The position numbers and the translations under genes were made by a program. DNA of 64,000 nucleotides, taken from Isochrysis galbana. Taxonomy: Eukaryota > Haptophyta > Isochrysidales > Isochrysidaceae. The DNA lies in assembly GCA_018136815.1 (NCBI GenBank), contig CM030940.1, forward strand, positions 80,701 to 144,700, written 5' to 3'. The notes beneath the pieces were generated by a model. That model had not been told where the DNA came from, searched no databases, and saw nothing but the letters and a program-made list of their open reading frames with translations. The number at the start of each line of letters is the position of its first letter. The stretch's first letter is position 1. Positions 42,141 through 53,017 of this stretch are shown piece after piece.

Positions 42141-42480
42141 CCTCCCTCTCTCTCTCTCCTTCCCTCTCTTTCTCTTCCCCACCAGCCCCCACCCCCCTCT
42201 CTTTTCTATCCCTCCTCTGCCTTTCTCTCTCTCTCTCTCCATCTCTCTCTCCCCCCCTTGAATACTCTCTCTCTCTTCTCCTCTCGCTCTCATTCCCTCC
42301 CTCCTTGCCCATCACACTTACTCTCCCCCTTTTATCATGTTTTCTCATCCCTCTCTCGATCCTCTCTCTCCGCTCTCTCTCTCTCCCTCTCTCCCTCTGC
42401 CCCGCACAACCCTGCGGTGGTACTGTCCCCCCCCCACGCCCCGCCCCACCCCGCCTTGTCCCCCGCCGCCCTGCTCCCTC
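41955..42480. repeat. CT tract upstream of the PHD gene
   Basis: Almost pure CT/CCT on the plus strand with CTCTCTCTCC and CCCTCC runs. It is followed by C-rich DNA and a consensus-like acceptor (CTCTTCAACCAG at 42674) just before the PHD gene start, so it may lie in a 5' UTR intron or promoter. Confidence 0.8.
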
Positions 42481-42688
42481 CTGCCCCCCTCCTCGCTCCT
42501 TTCTCCATCTCCCTCTCCCTTCACACAAAGCTTCCCTCAAGCCCTCGAGCTCATTCTACTTCACCCACTTCGGCTTCCCCTCACCTTCCCCTCACCTTCC
42601 CCTCACCTCCCCCGCCTTCCGACCCTCCCCCCGCAACCCCCACCCCCACCCCACCCCTCCCTCTCTTCAACCAGAAGCAGATCTGTCG

Positions 42689-44245
42689 ATGGCAGAGTAT
42701 CGGCATGCGCCGACCGTCCCCCTGTCGCCCGCCGACCAAGCGGACAGGCTGCTTGGTGCTCTGCAACGCGTGAAGCTCGCCACGAAGCAGCTCATTGTGC
42801 AGCAAATCGGCACCGAAAAATTGGTGGAAATGGCCTCGTTCGGTGGCAAGACGGCGGCTCTAGAGGAATATACACGCTCATTTTCAAGTGAAGGTTGGGA
42901 TATCGAGATGAACTTCCGTATCCGCATGCCGCCGAAGGGGAACTTCAAAATCGATTGCGAAGTCTCACTTGCGTGCCCAGCCGGTGAGCTGGAGCATGAC
43001 GCTTTCCGTCTTCTAAAAGAGAGGCGGCAGCTTAAGCGAAGGCTCCTCACGAGCTACAAGCATGTGCACGAGTATTATGCCATCTTGGCTCAGCTGCAGG
43101 CTTCACCTGATAGTACCTTCTGTCTACTTAATCCGCGTTGCTGCGAGCTCAAGTGGCATCGTGGCCAGTGCCGGATAGTGAACTCACCGCCAGACCCGTG
43201 CTCGGAGTGCGGAGCGCCTTGGTGTCCTCATGACATTTATGACGTCCCTTGTGCCGTGAAGCCGGTTGAAGACGACGAAGAGCCATGCGACAAGTGCGGA
43301 GTGGTGTTTGGGTGCTCGAAGAACGCCATCGTCCTTTGCGATGGCCCTCAGTGCACAGGTAGATGGCACCAGTTCTGCTTGGAGCCGCCAATGCGTCAAC
43401 TTCCAGAAGGGGATTACCTTTGCCCATCTTGTGCGGGGAAGGGTTATGGTCATCCATCATCCATACACCCCATGGGTGATGGCCAACATGTCGGCTTTGC
43501 TGACTCCATGCATAGCACAGAGGATGAAGATGGGAGTGAGACCGAGACGTGCGGTCCGTGCACGCCTCGAAAACGCATCTTGACGGAATTCGATGCCCAG
43601 ATTGCCGAGGCGCTTGTCTCCACACTGAAACGGGAGATGGGCGAGGCACGCATGGAAGCCAAAGCCCTTGGCAATCCCGCACACTACAAGGGCTTCAGGG
43701 CGCACGGCTGGCTCGTGGAGATCATCGGCGGGAGTCGGATGGTGCTTCACCCTCCAACATGCGAGCTGGAGCGCCAGGCGCTCTCCATTATGCGTGCTGA
43801 ATGCAATTTTGAGCGCGAAGCGTTGAATAATTACCAGGAGGTGCGCTATTTCTACTCAATTTTGGCGGATCTACGAGCCCGCAATAAAGACGAGTCACCG
43901 TCGAGGGGGCCGTGCGATCTGTCGTGGGGGTGCTACATGGCCGCGGGTCATGAAGGCCCCTGTGGAATCGTCTGTTCTTCATCTCCGACAGTTGACGAAG
44001 AGCAAGATGGCAGCGCCGAGGCTGCCACTTCGCTTGTGATGGAGCTCAGGTTGGTCAGCAAGGCAGCTGAGCTTGAAGTCGAGGCGTGCCAAAAAAAGGT
44101 CGAGGCGGCAAAGATTGCTTTGCGAGCGGCGATGATTGCAAAGGACGCGGCAACAGCGGCTGTGAGGCGGGCGGAGGAAGCGCATAATGTGATGACGATT
44201 TCTCCTTGGTTGCACGAGGTGAGTAAACGTCTACGGTCGTCGTGA
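42689..44245 (+). CDS. PHD-finger protein with a domain duplicated either side
   Basis: A nuclear, probably histone-tail-reading protein of 518 residues, single coding exon from ATG 42689. The PHD zinc finger is CDKCGVVFGCSKNAIVLCD then GPQCTGRWHQFCLEPP and GDYLCPSCAG, a full C4HC3 set. An extra Cys cluster (CSECGAPWCPHDIYDVPC) precedes it. Two diverged copies of a domain of about 110 residues flank the finger: ELEHDAFRLLKERRQLKRRL..YKHVHEYYAILAQL..CELKWHRGQCRIV, and ELERQALSIMRAECNFEREA..YQEVRYFYSILADL..CDLSWGCYMAAGHEGPCGIV. An acidic patch and a C-terminal Ala/Lys/Glu coiled coil follow. I do not recognise the flanking domain. The frame open through the CT tract upstream is not coding. Confidence 0.85.
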   Translation: MAEYRHAPTVPLSPADQADRLLGALQRVKLATKQLIVQQIGTEKLVEMASFGGKTAALEEYTRSFSSEGWDIEMNFRIRMPPKGNFKIDCEVSLACPAGELEHDAFRLLKERRQLKRRLLTSYKHVHEYYAILAQLQASPDSTFCLLNPRCCELKWHRGQCRIVNSPPDPCSECGAPWCPHDIYDVPCAVKPVEDDEEPCDKCGVVFGCSKNAIVLCDGPQCTGRWHQFCLEPPMRQLPEGDYLCPSCAGKGYGHPSSIHPMGDGQHVGFADSMHSTEDEDGSETETCGPCTPRKRILTEFDAQIAEALVSTLKREMGEARMEAKALGNPAHYKGFRAHGWLVEIIGGSRMVLHPPTCELERQALSIMRAECNFEREALNNYQEVRYFYSILADLRARNKDESPSRGPCDLSWGCYMAAGHEGPCGIVCSSSPTVDEEQDGSAEAATSLVMELRLVSKAAELEVEACQKKVEAAKIALRAAMIAKDAATAAVRRAEEAHNVMTISPWLHEVSKRLRSS

Positions 44246-46006
44246 AGCACGTGATCATCACTCCTCCACAAGGCAAGTCGCTGGTCTTCTTGCCAACTAG
44301 CGCAGGTGGCCCGAAGATGGGAGTGTTCCCAAAGTAGTACTTCCAGTATTTTTCACGTTGGCCGGTAGTGAGGATTGTTCCGGCAGCCATTAAGGAACCC
44401 CTTGGACTACAAATCAATCGGGCCGAGGGAGTAATGCCAACTCTTATGAGCTCACAGATGTGTCTTGCGTCTTGTGCATGTGTGTCGCGCGCACATCCAT
44501 CGCGATCGAGCCACTTCTAATGACGCAAATGTAGAGCCTTGCGTACAACCGATGTCGTGGCTACGCGCCGAGTGGCCACCCATAGATTAATATCATAACC
44601 TTGCGCAAGAGGCCCTTGAACGAGCCTCAGCCGGAGATCATAATCCCAGCCGGAGATCATAATCCCAGCCGGACACCATAAACAGCCTACATTGTCATTG
44701 CCAACGTTGTATTTGTCATTGCGATTGTTAATAGTCTAGGAACAAGTAATGGCACTCACACTCACTCTCATAAACATAGGGGATAGTAATAATCTAACTG
44801 AGCATTAGTACCACTACTCTCACTAGCCCGGTACTAACACGACAGCCCTCAGCGCACCTGCCCGTACACCTTGGCGCGTGTTGTTGTCACAGATACATAC
44901 ACCTATGCACCCCTCCACATCTCCCCCCTCGCAGGCCCCCGGCTCCTCTAACTCCCCATAAGTTAAAATGAGGGAAAACCCATTGAGGCGGACCGAACGA
45001 CGCCGGCCGACTCTCCAGGAAAAAGCACCGGGGGGGGGGGGGGAGGAACCTCTCGTCAAAAAAGGAGAACGGCCCTTACCAGCTCACGCCGCGAGCAGTT
45101 CTCGAGAAATAAGCAACCGCGCCTCGAGTATACCTGCCACAAGGGTATCCGAGACGTCTTGAGCCGCTCCCTTCCCATCTCCCTCCTATCGCCAATCGCC
45201 CCCTTCGCCCGTTTGCTAACGCAAACGGGGCTCGTTTCTCACCACACTCCATCGGGGGGGGTGCAAATCCCCCCCTCTCCCTCGTTCCATTCTCTTCCGC
45301 CCCGGTCCCTGCGGCGCGTCGCCATGCGGCGCGCCATGGCCTGCTCTCAGAGGTCCCTCAGGGGCGCCCAAAGGGCCAGCAGGGGCAGCTCAGGGGGCAG
45401 TGGAGGCTGGGGCTCAGCCTCTGGCCCCCCCTGCCTCTCCCTCGCTCGCCTCGCTGGCCTTGGGTGCCGCCCTGAGGCCATAAACATAGGGGATAGGCTA
45501 CTACAGCTGCTTGGCGCCCAACAGTCTGGCGCGCGCCGACGCAGAACTTGTCGCCGCAGATGCCGCCAAGGTTCTCGAGATTCTCTCTTCCTCTGTCACA
45601 GTGTGAGAAAAAGTCCCGCTGGGGGACAATAAGAAAAAACTGGGCTCAAGCAGACAAGTCCCCGGCACCCGGGGAGACAGCCGCGAGAGGCGAGGCGGGA
45701 GAGGAGAATTCTCTCGGGGGAGGATTAGAGAGGGTGAGGGCCCGGCGAAACAACTGTAATGCAGCGACCGGGGAACATAAGTTCTCTGTCGTTCACCGAC
45801 AAGTGATTTGACAACTCTACGATAGATAGATTTATTTCTCGTAAACATATCATTAAATTATGTTACGAATGGTGCCCCCAGCGCCCTTTCAAACATGCCA
45901 CACACAATAGAAATCAGGCTCTAGACGCGCACATATGGACTGCCTGCATAGCGGAAATCGGGTAGACATGTAGATGTGTAGTTCGGGTAGAGCGTAGCAA
46001 CTTCGT
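44246..46006. other. Intergenic, repeat fragments
   Basis: No gene called. Contains a 21-bp tandem repeat (AGCCGGAGATCATAATCCC, three imperfect units, about 44630-44680), related to sequence at 36.13 kb; a phrase CATAAACATAGGGGATAG at 44770 and 45479; a G12 run near 45030; and at 45340-45490 a diverged relative of the 21.8-kb repeat. Confidence 0.45.
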
Positions 46007-47160
46007 TTAAGGCTGATCATATACCATCTGAGAGCGTGTCCTTGCTGAAGAGATCAAATCCGGTAGAGCACGGCCCACGTCTGTAGGAGCCTCATCAACC
46101 GATGACGTAGCTCCCATAGTAGGGTCAAAATCTTCAACAAAAGGCTCATGCAAATCCTCGGGAATAGGAAGAGATGCTCGTTGATCAAAAGCGTCGACTA
46201 GGTCGCCGCAGCGACGGAGGAGCTCGATGCGCAGGGCGTATGGATTCACGTTTACCCGGTGTTGACCCACTTTGCGTTAACACCTCCATTGGCTAGGTGT
46301 GGCACATGCGTTAACACCTCAATCTGCAAGTGTTGGTACCAGCAACGGGTTAACACCACACTGCCGGTGCTGTGTACTACTGTGCACCCACGCACCCACG
46401 CACTCACGCACCCACTGAATGCTACGTGCCGCGCGTGCGCGCGCACGAGGAGCTGCACGGCCAAGTGGCAAGTGGGGAATTGCTCTTCGGCACGGGCACC
46501 ATGGCCAACTTGGAGCTTGCGCGGCTGCACCGCTGCACCTGCTGCTGCGCGCGCTGCGCTGCTGCCGCTACACGGGCGGCGCGATGGGACCGTGCTACTC
46601 CTTGTGCACGCGTGGGCCGCCTACTGCGTGGGGAGGCAGCGGCGGCGGTCGGAGGTGCGCCGGCGGTGCCCGCCACCGCCTTCGCGGCCGTGGACCGGCT
46701 GCTCGCCGCACTCGCTGCGCGCGACCGACCGGCCGACGCTCACGTTGTGCGCTGCGCGTCGCCTGCGCGTTCCACCTGCGCGGGGCCGCGCGTGTCCCGA
46801 TAGGTATTTTGTCATTTGACCGCGCATTCCCTGGCGCGCGCTGCCGCGCTGCCCGCTAAAGCAAGCAGAATCAGCAACCACCAACCGCAACAGTGACGAA
46901 TAGAAGTGCGTCAACACCGTGTCAACACTTGTTGTGCCCTGCGTCAACACTTGTAAGAGGCCAGATGGGTTAACACCTTGCCCAAACTACTGTAATGGGC
47001 CCTCGAGGGCGTGTCAACGTGAACCCATACGCCCTGTCGATGCGGTGCTCCCACGCTCCCACGTGGCTTCTGAACGAGGGTAGCCAAGCCACTTGACGAG
47101 ATATTTACACCGAGGCGGTTCGCCGCGGTGGTCAAGGAGTGACTCGACGATGAACTCATC
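46007..47160 (-). pseudogene. Gypsy chromovirus chromodomain and C-terminus, interrupted
   Basis: Minus strand, outside the inserted hAT element (46232-47036): DEFIVESLLDHRGEPPRCKY, LVKWLGYPRSEATWE, then across the insertion RIELLRRCGDLVDAFDQRAS and LPIPEDLHEPFVEDF. The first part is a chromodomain (YLVKW.GYP.SEATWE) as found at the C-terminus of Ty3/gypsy chromovirus integrases. The frame is broken by an 8-bp tandem duplication GTGGGAGC beside the insertion; with one copy the reading runs continuously. Integrase catalytic parts are not present upstream. Confidence 0.75.
46224..47044. mobile_element. Non-autonomous hAT-like element, 805 bp
   Basis: Element 46232-47036, flanked by TCGATGCG (46224-46231 and 47037-47044), an exact 8-bp duplication. 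Termini CAGGGCGTATGGATTCACGT and its near-perfect inverse (20 of 21 bp) start with CAGGG, typical of hAT. Many subterminal copies of GTTAACACC and GTGTCAACAC lie near both ends (46260-46360, 46910-46980), as expected for transposase-binding repeats. The GC-rich interior has open frames on both strands but no transposase. Confidence 0.85.
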
Positions 47161-47199
47161 CTGGGATAGAGGTTATCGATTGAGCACAAAGACAAAGAC

Positions 47200-47335
47200 G
47201 CAAGGTCAGAAGTCGATCGCGGATGCGACATGGTCGGCCCCGTTGCCCGTTGGGGCGTCGTGACGGGGGGGGGGGGCTGGGAGGGGGGAGCGGTCGGCAC
47301 GCGCTCCATCGCTAAAACTATAGCAAAAGTTTTTT
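47200..47335 (-). repeat. Fragment of the ORF-bearing retroposon 5' end, rearranged
   Basis: Minus strand: AAACTTTTGCTATAGTTTTA, ATGGAGCG then CGACCGCTCC, a diverged copy of the family's start. It then runs into GTCGCATCCGCGATCGACTT, the inner end of the foldback arm seen at 6.77 and 7.15 kb, showing that repeat families are joined here. Confidence 0.45.
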
Positions 47336-47508
47336 TTGGATAGCGATAGCATTCCTAGTTCCTAGCCACATACACATACACCATACACCGGCGTACGAGC
47401 CATGCGCCCCAACCGCGCACACACCCATCGCGGGGGAGCGGCTCCATCGCGGGGGAGGGGCTCCGTTGCCGTCGAAGGGCTACGGTCCCGCAGCACTAAG
47501 GTTATCCT

Positions 47509-47718
47509 AGCACAACCCTACATGTGAAACACAGTCAAACTTAGAAATAAAACAGCAAAAACAATATGTTTTTTGCCGTTGAAAAAAAACAGAGAAAAAC
47601 AGTGTAGAAAACAAATGTGCCGGGTAGGGGGGCCGCCCGAAATAAAACAGCGAAAAACATGTGTTTTAGGCCTCCGAAAAAAAGCACTGTTCCTGTGTTT
47701 CACATGTAGGAGCACAAC
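47509..47718. mobile_element. Intact hAT-type MITE, 194 bp, perfect 18-bp termini
   Basis: Element 47517-47710. Terminal inverted repeats CCTACATGTGAAACACAG and CTGTGTTTCACATGTAGG match at all 18 positions. Flanks AGCACAAC (47509-47516 and 47711-47718) are an exact 8-bp target duplication. Internal AAAACA/TGTTTT motifs repeat toward both ends. No coding capacity. Intact termini and flanks suggest a recent insertion. Confidence 0.95.
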
Positions 47719-49697
47719 CATAAAACTCTGACGCCTTGCTTCAAAAAACTCGATTGTTTTCGGCCCAAGCTCAATAGAGCTAAAGATAGACTGCCCCAGG
47801 GTAGAGCTAGAGCTCCCTCACCCCCTTCCGGTATCTGCCGCCGGCGGCAGTGGGGAGAGGGGCAACGTGGTGCGCTGCCTCGCCTGCCCTCCCCACCTCT
47901 TCCCCATCTCTCTCCCTCTCCTTCTCCGTCTTCTTCCCCCTTCCTCCCCGCTACTCACCCGCCCTCACCTCCACTCCCTTCCTGCCCTCCCGTCCCCTCC
48001 CTCACCCCTCTCTCCCTCACCCCCTTCCGCTTCCCCCACTTCCCCAACTCTCCCTTGCCCTCTTCATCCCCCTCTCCCATTTCACTTATTCGGCTCTCCC
48101 CCTTCCCCCGTCCACACCCACCCTCTTCATTCCCTTCCCCATGTCCCCTTCCCCTTTCCCTATCCTACCACCACCACCACCACCACCACCGAGCAAGGCT
48201 TCAGGCAGCCGCGCCAGCGCCCCCTCGCGCGCAGTGCGGTGTTCCCTCGCTCGAATACAAGGCTTCGTGTATATCCTGAGATGCCGAGTCAAAAACATGA
48301 GACATTCTCCTGGAAAGCACGACGACAGCACCGATTCACACGCGCACACGCGAACACATAGCCACATCGCGGCAAAGAGGTCCTCTTGTTCCTCAGCCCG
48401 TGAGCGGTCAGCTCTCCTCCTGGGAGGCCTGGCGACAACCACATTCACTGCAGAATCGCTTCCTCGCATCGCCCCACGTTCCCTACCTCAAGTGCACGGG
48501 TGAGGCCAGTGGATCCCTCATTGCTAAAGATACCACCATGTGCTGATGATGTGCGGAGCCTTTATCCGCCACCTTGGCTCGATTCCGTGACCACACCACC
48601 ACTTGCCTAACCAACTCGTCCCTCCCACCTTCCATTCCCCACCTGAATACCATGAGGCTTCTATCAGTTGGTCCCCACAAGTCTGCTTCTCTTTGTGGGG
48701 GCCCGTTCCCTGAAGCGAAATGAAGGCCGTGCCTTCGCTATCTCAACACGCCATTGATGGCGCGTTCGTGACACAAGGTCATGCACAGTTTCCGCCCCAC
48801 AACGTACAGTGGACGGATCAGATGCCTGGCATCACACTTGGCTCACTACCTGCTCGTTGACTTGCTCTCAGTGACGTCACTCACTCCTACGCTTCGGAGG
48901 GCTGGTTTTGGTCGCACGCCGAAGGAAGTGAATGGTCATTTGTTGATTTTCCGTACAGGTACACCGCAAGCGGCTCCGTTGCATGCCTGCAAACCCATCG
49001 CCCTTGGGCTGGTCCTGATGACGATTCATAGAAAAATAACGTGTCAGACTGGAGAATACCCCGTGTCCTCAACCATAATCCGATGGGACCATCTGCCGCA
49101 CGAGCACGCAGGCTACGGTGTCCCTGAACACCATTCCCGTCCACTCATGCCATCCCTTTGTGACCGATACACCTGCGTAGGCAAACCACTCTCCATCACA
49201 ACGACATGATATTGACAAGAGTGTCGTATGCCTCTTTCGTGGCGAGGTTACACATACTAGCTCGTTTCGTGGTGTTGGCCAGCGCTGCAAGTCCTGTGCA
49301 TCACCCGTGCTTATGCGCGATTCGGCAAAAAATCGTTCGGTCTCGGCTACCGCTAGTACAAGTGCATCTCCTGAGTATAGACGCACTGTCTTTTCAGCGT
49401 ATAGCACCTTAAGTTTATTGTTTATTGTGATAAAAAAAATCTTCTTAAAAATTCCCGCTACGTATGCGGCGTGAGGCAGTTTGCTAGTGTACCTCCCTAC
49501 TACCCAACCTTAACCCCTGACAACCCCCTTCCCCTTCCCCAGTTCCCTCTTTAGCGGAGAAGCTGGTTCCAGGGAGGCCGCGCGCGCTGCTTCGGCTGGG
49601 AGTTGGAGAGAAGGGGGTGGGAGATTGTGGCTCTTCTCTTGATTTAGTTTCGACTCGGATTTTCCTCATTTATATAACGTGAGATCTTTATTGGTTT
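47719..49697. other. Intergenic, C/T-rich start, no gene recognised
   Basis: Bases 47880-48190 are C/T-rich ending in a (CCA)n run near 48168-48190. From 48.3 to 49.4 kb there are short frames on both strands with no motif. A T/A-rich region at 49640-49740 carries the target site of the next element. Confidence 0.35.
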
Positions 49698-50874
49698 TCG
49701 GTGCGGTTCTTACTTATTATTTTATTTTAACAAATTTTTATGGGTCGCGGCGCGGCAAAGGAACGGAACTAGCGCTAACTCAAGACAGGACTCCCTGCCG
49801 CGGCAAGCGCAAGCACCCTTCCCCCTTATGCCACCCAGCTCTTCACTAGCTTTCTACCTGCGCTAGCTGGAGCGCCCCTCCCTCCACACTCAAACAGCCC
49901 CCCACGCCAGGATCCTGTTCTGGTCTCGCAGGCAAGGGGGCCTAATGGGAGGGAGAGGAGCAACTCCTCAGAGAGGAGCTGTGGGGAAGGAGATGTCTGA
50001 GTGGGGGCGCTATACCCTTGCGCTAGGCATGGGCAGCGACGCCGCCTCAAGACATATCCTCCCTCATGTCTTGAGTCGAATTTTTTGGTGCTTGAAACAG
50101 AGGGCGAGGGGGGTTGTGCTTCTTGTGTTGGTTGTAGTTGCAAGAGGGAGTGGGAGAGGGAGTGAAGTGTTGGAAGAGGGCCCAAGGCAGGGCACTGAGT
50201 TGTAGGTGATTGTGGCCCACAAGAGTGGGGTGAAAACGAGAAGTGTATCAGCATGGGTCTTGAGTTGAAATTTTTGGTGCTTGGAACAGAGGGCAAGGGG
50301 GTTCGTGCTGTTTGGTTTGGTTGTAGAGGGAAGGGAGAGTGGGAGAGGGAGTCAAGTGTTGAAGGAGTGCCCAAGGCAGGGCACTGAGTTGTAGGTTCTT
50401 GTGGCCCAAAGGAGTGGGGTGAAAACGAGAAGTGACTCAACATGGAAAACAGAGGCTTAGGGTGCACTCCGTAGGAGATTGATGGTTGTGAAGTGCCCTC
50501 CCATGTTGGGTGAACTGATGGTAGAGGTTTCCACCATGGGGAGGGCAGCTGAGCTGCCCTGCCACATGAGGTGCTCTTGGGGTGGGGGGGGTTCCCACTG
50601 TTGGAGGGGGTCTCCAAGACCCCCTGCATGCTACGCAGAGCCATGGTGGCAACCTGTTCGGTGCCAGTGCTCGCCACCCCGCGCGCTTGCGCGGGTGTGG
50701 TTTGGATGGGCTGGATGGGCTTTGAGAGGGCTTTCTGACGAGCCGCCTCGGGCGGCATGGGGCGTCCCAGGTGGGGCGCGGTGGCGAGGGTCGCCTGGGG
50801 CTCGGGAGCGGTCGCGGCACGCTCCATAGGTCAAACTATAACAATAGTTTTCTCGGTGCGGTTCTTACTTATTA
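49698..50874 (-). mobile_element. ORF-bearing retroposon, copy 3, with 22-bp target duplication
   Basis: The insertion (49720-50852) is flanked by an exact 22-bp direct repeat beginning TCGGTGCGGT and ending CTTACTTATTA-like (49698-49719 and 50853-50874). Minus strand 5' end: AACTATTGTTATAGTTTGAC; 3' end: AAAATTTGTTAAAATAAAA, an A-rich tail. Long variable duplication plus A-rich tail indicate target-primed reverse transcription by a LINE-type machinery. The ORF (50827-49826) encodes 333 residues starting MERAATAPEPQATLATAP, with the same N-terminus as copies 1 and 2, then repeated Ser/Pro-rich segments, ending GRKLVKSWVA. Both intact ORF and termini make this the reference copy. It is probably an ORF1/gag-like protein or a retroposed host gene. 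Confidence 0.8.
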
Positions 50875-50891
50875 AAAGAGATTTGGCTACC

Positions 50892-51188
50892 CTAGGTGAT
50901 GTTTCTTATGTCCAGGCCTCTCGCCGCCTGCAAGAGGTCCTCTGTTGCTCCTAGGTTGAAATCCTTGTCTATAGTGTACAGGGGGCTTATCATTTTCCGA
51001 ATATGTTTGTTGCTCGGGGCGTGTACCCCCATGTGCTCGCGTTGTTTATTAACCTTTGAAAGAAACCGACCTTCGCCGTTACTAATAAGTGGTATCTCGT
51101 AAGGATTGCTCTCAAGATTGTAGATTGTTCTAACGTCCCCTGTCAGAGCAGCGCCTCCGATTGGCACTGTCACCGCAGTCAAGGGCAA
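50892..51188 (-). CDS. Repeated unknown coding segment
   Basis: A minus-strand frame of 98 residues, with TGDVRTIYNLESNPYEIPL, GRFLSKVNKQREHMGVHAP and RKMISPLYTIDKDFNLGATE. A degenerate copy is at 35.85-36.06 kb, so it belongs to a repeat family. I recognise no domain. It could be part of an element's structural or accessory protein. No start context or partner is visible. Confidence 0.4.
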   Translation of the reverse strand: MPLTAVTVPIGGAALTGDVRTIYNLESNPYEIPLISNGEGRFLSKVNKQREHMGVHAPSNKHIRKMISPLYTIDKDFNLGATEDLLQAARGLDIRNIT

Positions 51189-51343
51189 TGGGCACCCGTG
51201 TTCGTGTGCCTAATAATATTAAGAGTTAAAGAATCAAAACTTACCCTGGTGCCGCTATTGCCACGAGCCACGTAACAACAAGCCACAACGTACGTGACCG
51301 CAGTTACTCCAAAGGGGCGTACGATGAAGCACCCAATTCTTAG

Positions 51344-51535
51344 CCCCCCCCCCCCCCCCCGCTGGCCACCGACTCCTGTTACGAGTTGCAACTCCCCGCG
51401 AGTGGAATGGAAATGGGACGGAAATGAAAGACCCACTTGCAGTCGTCAGGGTGGCTGTGGCGCGGTTATCGCTGCTTCCCCGGTGGGGAGGACCGGCGGG
51501 ATCCGCTTCCCCCCCCCCCCCCCCCCCCCCGCTTC
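51344..51535. other. Poly-C runs beside an assembly gap
   Basis: Runs of 17 or more C occur at about 51344-51360 and 51511-51530. The second abuts the gap and is likely a sequencing limit. Confidence 0.7.
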
Positions 51536-51635
51536 NNNNNNNNNNNNNNNNNNNNNNNNNNNNNNNNNNNNNNNNNNNNNNNNNNNNNNNNNNNNNNNNN
51601 NNNNNNNNNNNNNNNNNNNNNNNNNNNNNNNNNNN
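51536..51635. other. Assembly gap (100 N)
   Basis: Exactly 100 undetermined bases, the usual size for a gap of unknown length. True distance across it is unknown. Confidence 1.
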
Positions 51636-52713
<1,078 letters not shown>

Positions 52714-52724
52714 CCCTCTCTCCA

Positions 52725-52860
52725 ACAAGTTGCGTCGACTCGCGATAAACAAGAACAAGTTGTCGCGGCGATCAAGTTGGAATCGCAATCGCGGTGAACA
52801 AGTTGTCGCGGTGAACAAGTGGACTCGGTGAACAAGTCCACTCGGTGAGCGAGTTGTCAC
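52725..52860 (+). repeat. Short tandem repeats around GGTGAACAAGT
   Basis: CGGTGAACAAGT or close variants occur at least three times between 52790 and 52835, with AACAAGTTGTCGCGG also repeated. The end ACGCGGATGCGAC resembles the foldback arm inner end. Confidence 0.6.
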
Positions 52861-53017
52861 GCGGATGCGACAATTTCTCATGAATAGGGCCTTTCGTCAC
52901 AGCAAATGGAGGAGGCTATCAAGAACTTGTACCCTCACGTAGTATTAGTATAGGTATTAGTAGTAGTACATAGCGTACGCGTTTATTCCACGTGTCCAAA
53001 GCCAAAGCACCCACTAC

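Noticed and set aside
46370-46860. GC-rich open frames of 140-190 residues
   Set aside because: All six frames stay partly open due to GC content; they lie inside the hAT-like element and share no motif with a transposase.
48781-49407. Opposed frames of 110-142 residues as genes
   Set aside because: No motif, no splice pattern, ordinary composition on both strands; cannot choose a strand.
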